This document shows, one piece after another, positions 62,867 to 64,000 of a stretch of 64,000 nt of DNA. The notes under the pieces are model-generated. The model did no database searches and had not been told where the DNA came from. It saw nothing but the letters and a program-made list of their open reading frames with translations. The translations under genes were made by a program, and so were the position numbers. Position 1 is the first letter of the stretch. The number at the start of each line of letters is the position of its first letter. The stretch covers positions 28,007,001 to 28,071,000 of the forward strand of contig NC_091676.1 of the NCBI RefSeq assembly GCF_042453785.1, read 5' to 3'. This DNA comes from Malus domestica. Lineage: Eukaryota > Streptophyta > Magnoliopsida > Rosales > Rosaceae.

Positions 62867-64000
62867 ATTATTGACTGTTCACTGTTGGTTTCTTTTTGCT
62901 CTTTTTGTAATAGCACCTGCATATATAGGGTTTCCAGCGAATGTAATTGTAAAAGAATGTAACATTCAGCTATTTGGTTGTCCTATAGAGACCTTTGTTA
63001 CTTTGTTGTTGGGTATTGTTGTGAATTTCTTAATGTAAGGAATGGTGCTTTCGTTGTGACAACAAGCGTTTGTAAATAGACATATATACCAAATTGACCT
63101 ATTTCCGAGTTTGAAACCATTACTTATCAATACATATTCGATAAACATCGTAATTCGTAGTGCCAAAAATTCAAATGAAAGAGTTAAACCGTTGAATGAT
63201 CAACGAAAGAGTATAATTCCAACTGATTGAAAACGAGTCATACCGTTGATAAGGTGTCGGGGTGGTTCGGGTCAGGATCCCATACGAAACTCACTACTCA
63301 AATCCCCAACCAATCCCTTTTAGACCGGATTTCCGAAAACCAAAACCGAACAGAAATTTTGGGATTCTTGAAAATTTTTCGGGATTTCTGTACTGTTGAG
63401 CTAAAAAAAAGCCCAAAAATTCAAAATACAAGTGAATTTTTTCTTGAGAAAGACAAGATTGCTCTCATTAAATGGTTTAGGGCAAAACACTAACCCCATG
63501 GCCAGCCACCTCCTCCTATACATGCCTCTATCTCCACCAAATTTTGGTAAATTTCCTGCTACGTCTACAAGCCCTAAACACTCACTCTTTTGAAAAAAGC
63601 TAACTTAAGCATTAGAGGTCCATTGGTCAAACCCCCCTCCCGTGGGCATGTGAAGCTTTGATCTTTGATCAAGTGTGTTGATTGTTTTGTAAGTACAAAT
63701 TCGTCAAGACTAAAGACGACAGATTTTTGATACGACAGGTACAGTTTGGGATGTTACACTCAAGTTCTTTGAATTCCAAAGATGGACATATGAATGATAT
63801 AAGGTTTTGCTTGATTTTACCTTTTTTAGGGTTGGACTTTCACACATTGAGTAGATGGAGTTGGATTTCCGGAACGAAAGACGTAGAGACTATAACATTT
63901 GAAGAGGGAAAGACGATGTAGTAGATCTTGGCTCAAGCTGGGGAGAGGCGGAGTCAAGGTGTAGAGTGATGAGATTGAGTTGAGAGAGCAACAATCCTGA
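62867..64000. other. PPR10 3' UTR, then intergenic with a possible LTR fragment
   Basis: The 3' UTR probably extends to about 63100. From about 63500 to 63740 the sequence (CTCCTCCTATACATGCC, GCTAACTTAAGCATTAGAGG) resembles the R-U5 part of rosaceous Ty3 LTRs, but no boundary or second copy is visible. No gene is supported. Confidence 0.35.

Overview
The window looks like a piece of a dicot plant nuclear genome, most likely a rosaceous fruit tree (apple/pear type). This rests on GT-AG introns, AT-rich intergenic DNA, dense nested transposons, plant-specific genes (tocopherol prenyltransferase, a PPR10-type chloroplast RNA-binding protein), and repeat families I associate with Malus/Pyrus. The species call is inference from memory of repeat families; no search was run.

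Four host genes can be modelled in full. (1) 7771-10638, minus: an intronless DEAH-box RNA helicase of the PRP22/DHX8 (Arabidopsis DEAH5) type that lacks the usual S1 domain. (2) 12442-18698, minus: cytosolic lysyl-tRNA synthetase, 16 exons, 615 aa. (3) 29769-35887, minus: homogentisate phytyltransferase (VTE2/HPT), 13 exons, 407 aa. (4) 60341-62866, plus: an 841-aa P-class PPR protein matching At2g18940/maize PPR10. They serve unrelated pathways (splicing, translation, vitamin E synthesis, chloroplast RNA stabilisation) and form no operon-like unit. A lone NHX-type antiporter exon at 6003-6080 is a gene relic.

Most of the rest is mobile DNA. 1-5263: a Ty3-type LTR element (3' part) inserted in a decayed Ty1/copia element. 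10.9-12.0 kb: Mutator-type MITEs with 9-bp target duplications. 18846-20308: a non-autonomous hAT element 148 bp upstream of the LysRS start codon. 20.7-24.1 kb: a truncated long LTR containing a complete Cassandra TRIM (5S rRNA-bearing LTRs), itself interrupted by a small TIR element. 24.5-28.7 kb: a TIR element carrying an exon-like fragment, a tRNA-type SINE, a MULE with a nested MITE, and a second Cassandra in reverse. 36.3-38.0 kb: a tandem duplication in which one copy holds a hAT element and the other preserves the empty site.

38898-59879 holds two large Tat-like LTR retrotransposons, both on the minus strand and each with an additional antisense ORF. The first (38898-48033) is young (992-bp LTRs with 2 visible differences, 5-bp target duplication AATAC). 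It keeps gag, shows no pol, and in the place of pol carries a mosaic of host gene pieces: a polyamine oxidase (PAO5-like) segment, an internally deleted histone H3, an EF-hand fragment and an unidentified coiled segment. This gene-capturing, gag-only element is the most noteworthy object in the window. The second (48635-59879) is an older element with decayed gag-protease-RT-RNaseH-integrase.
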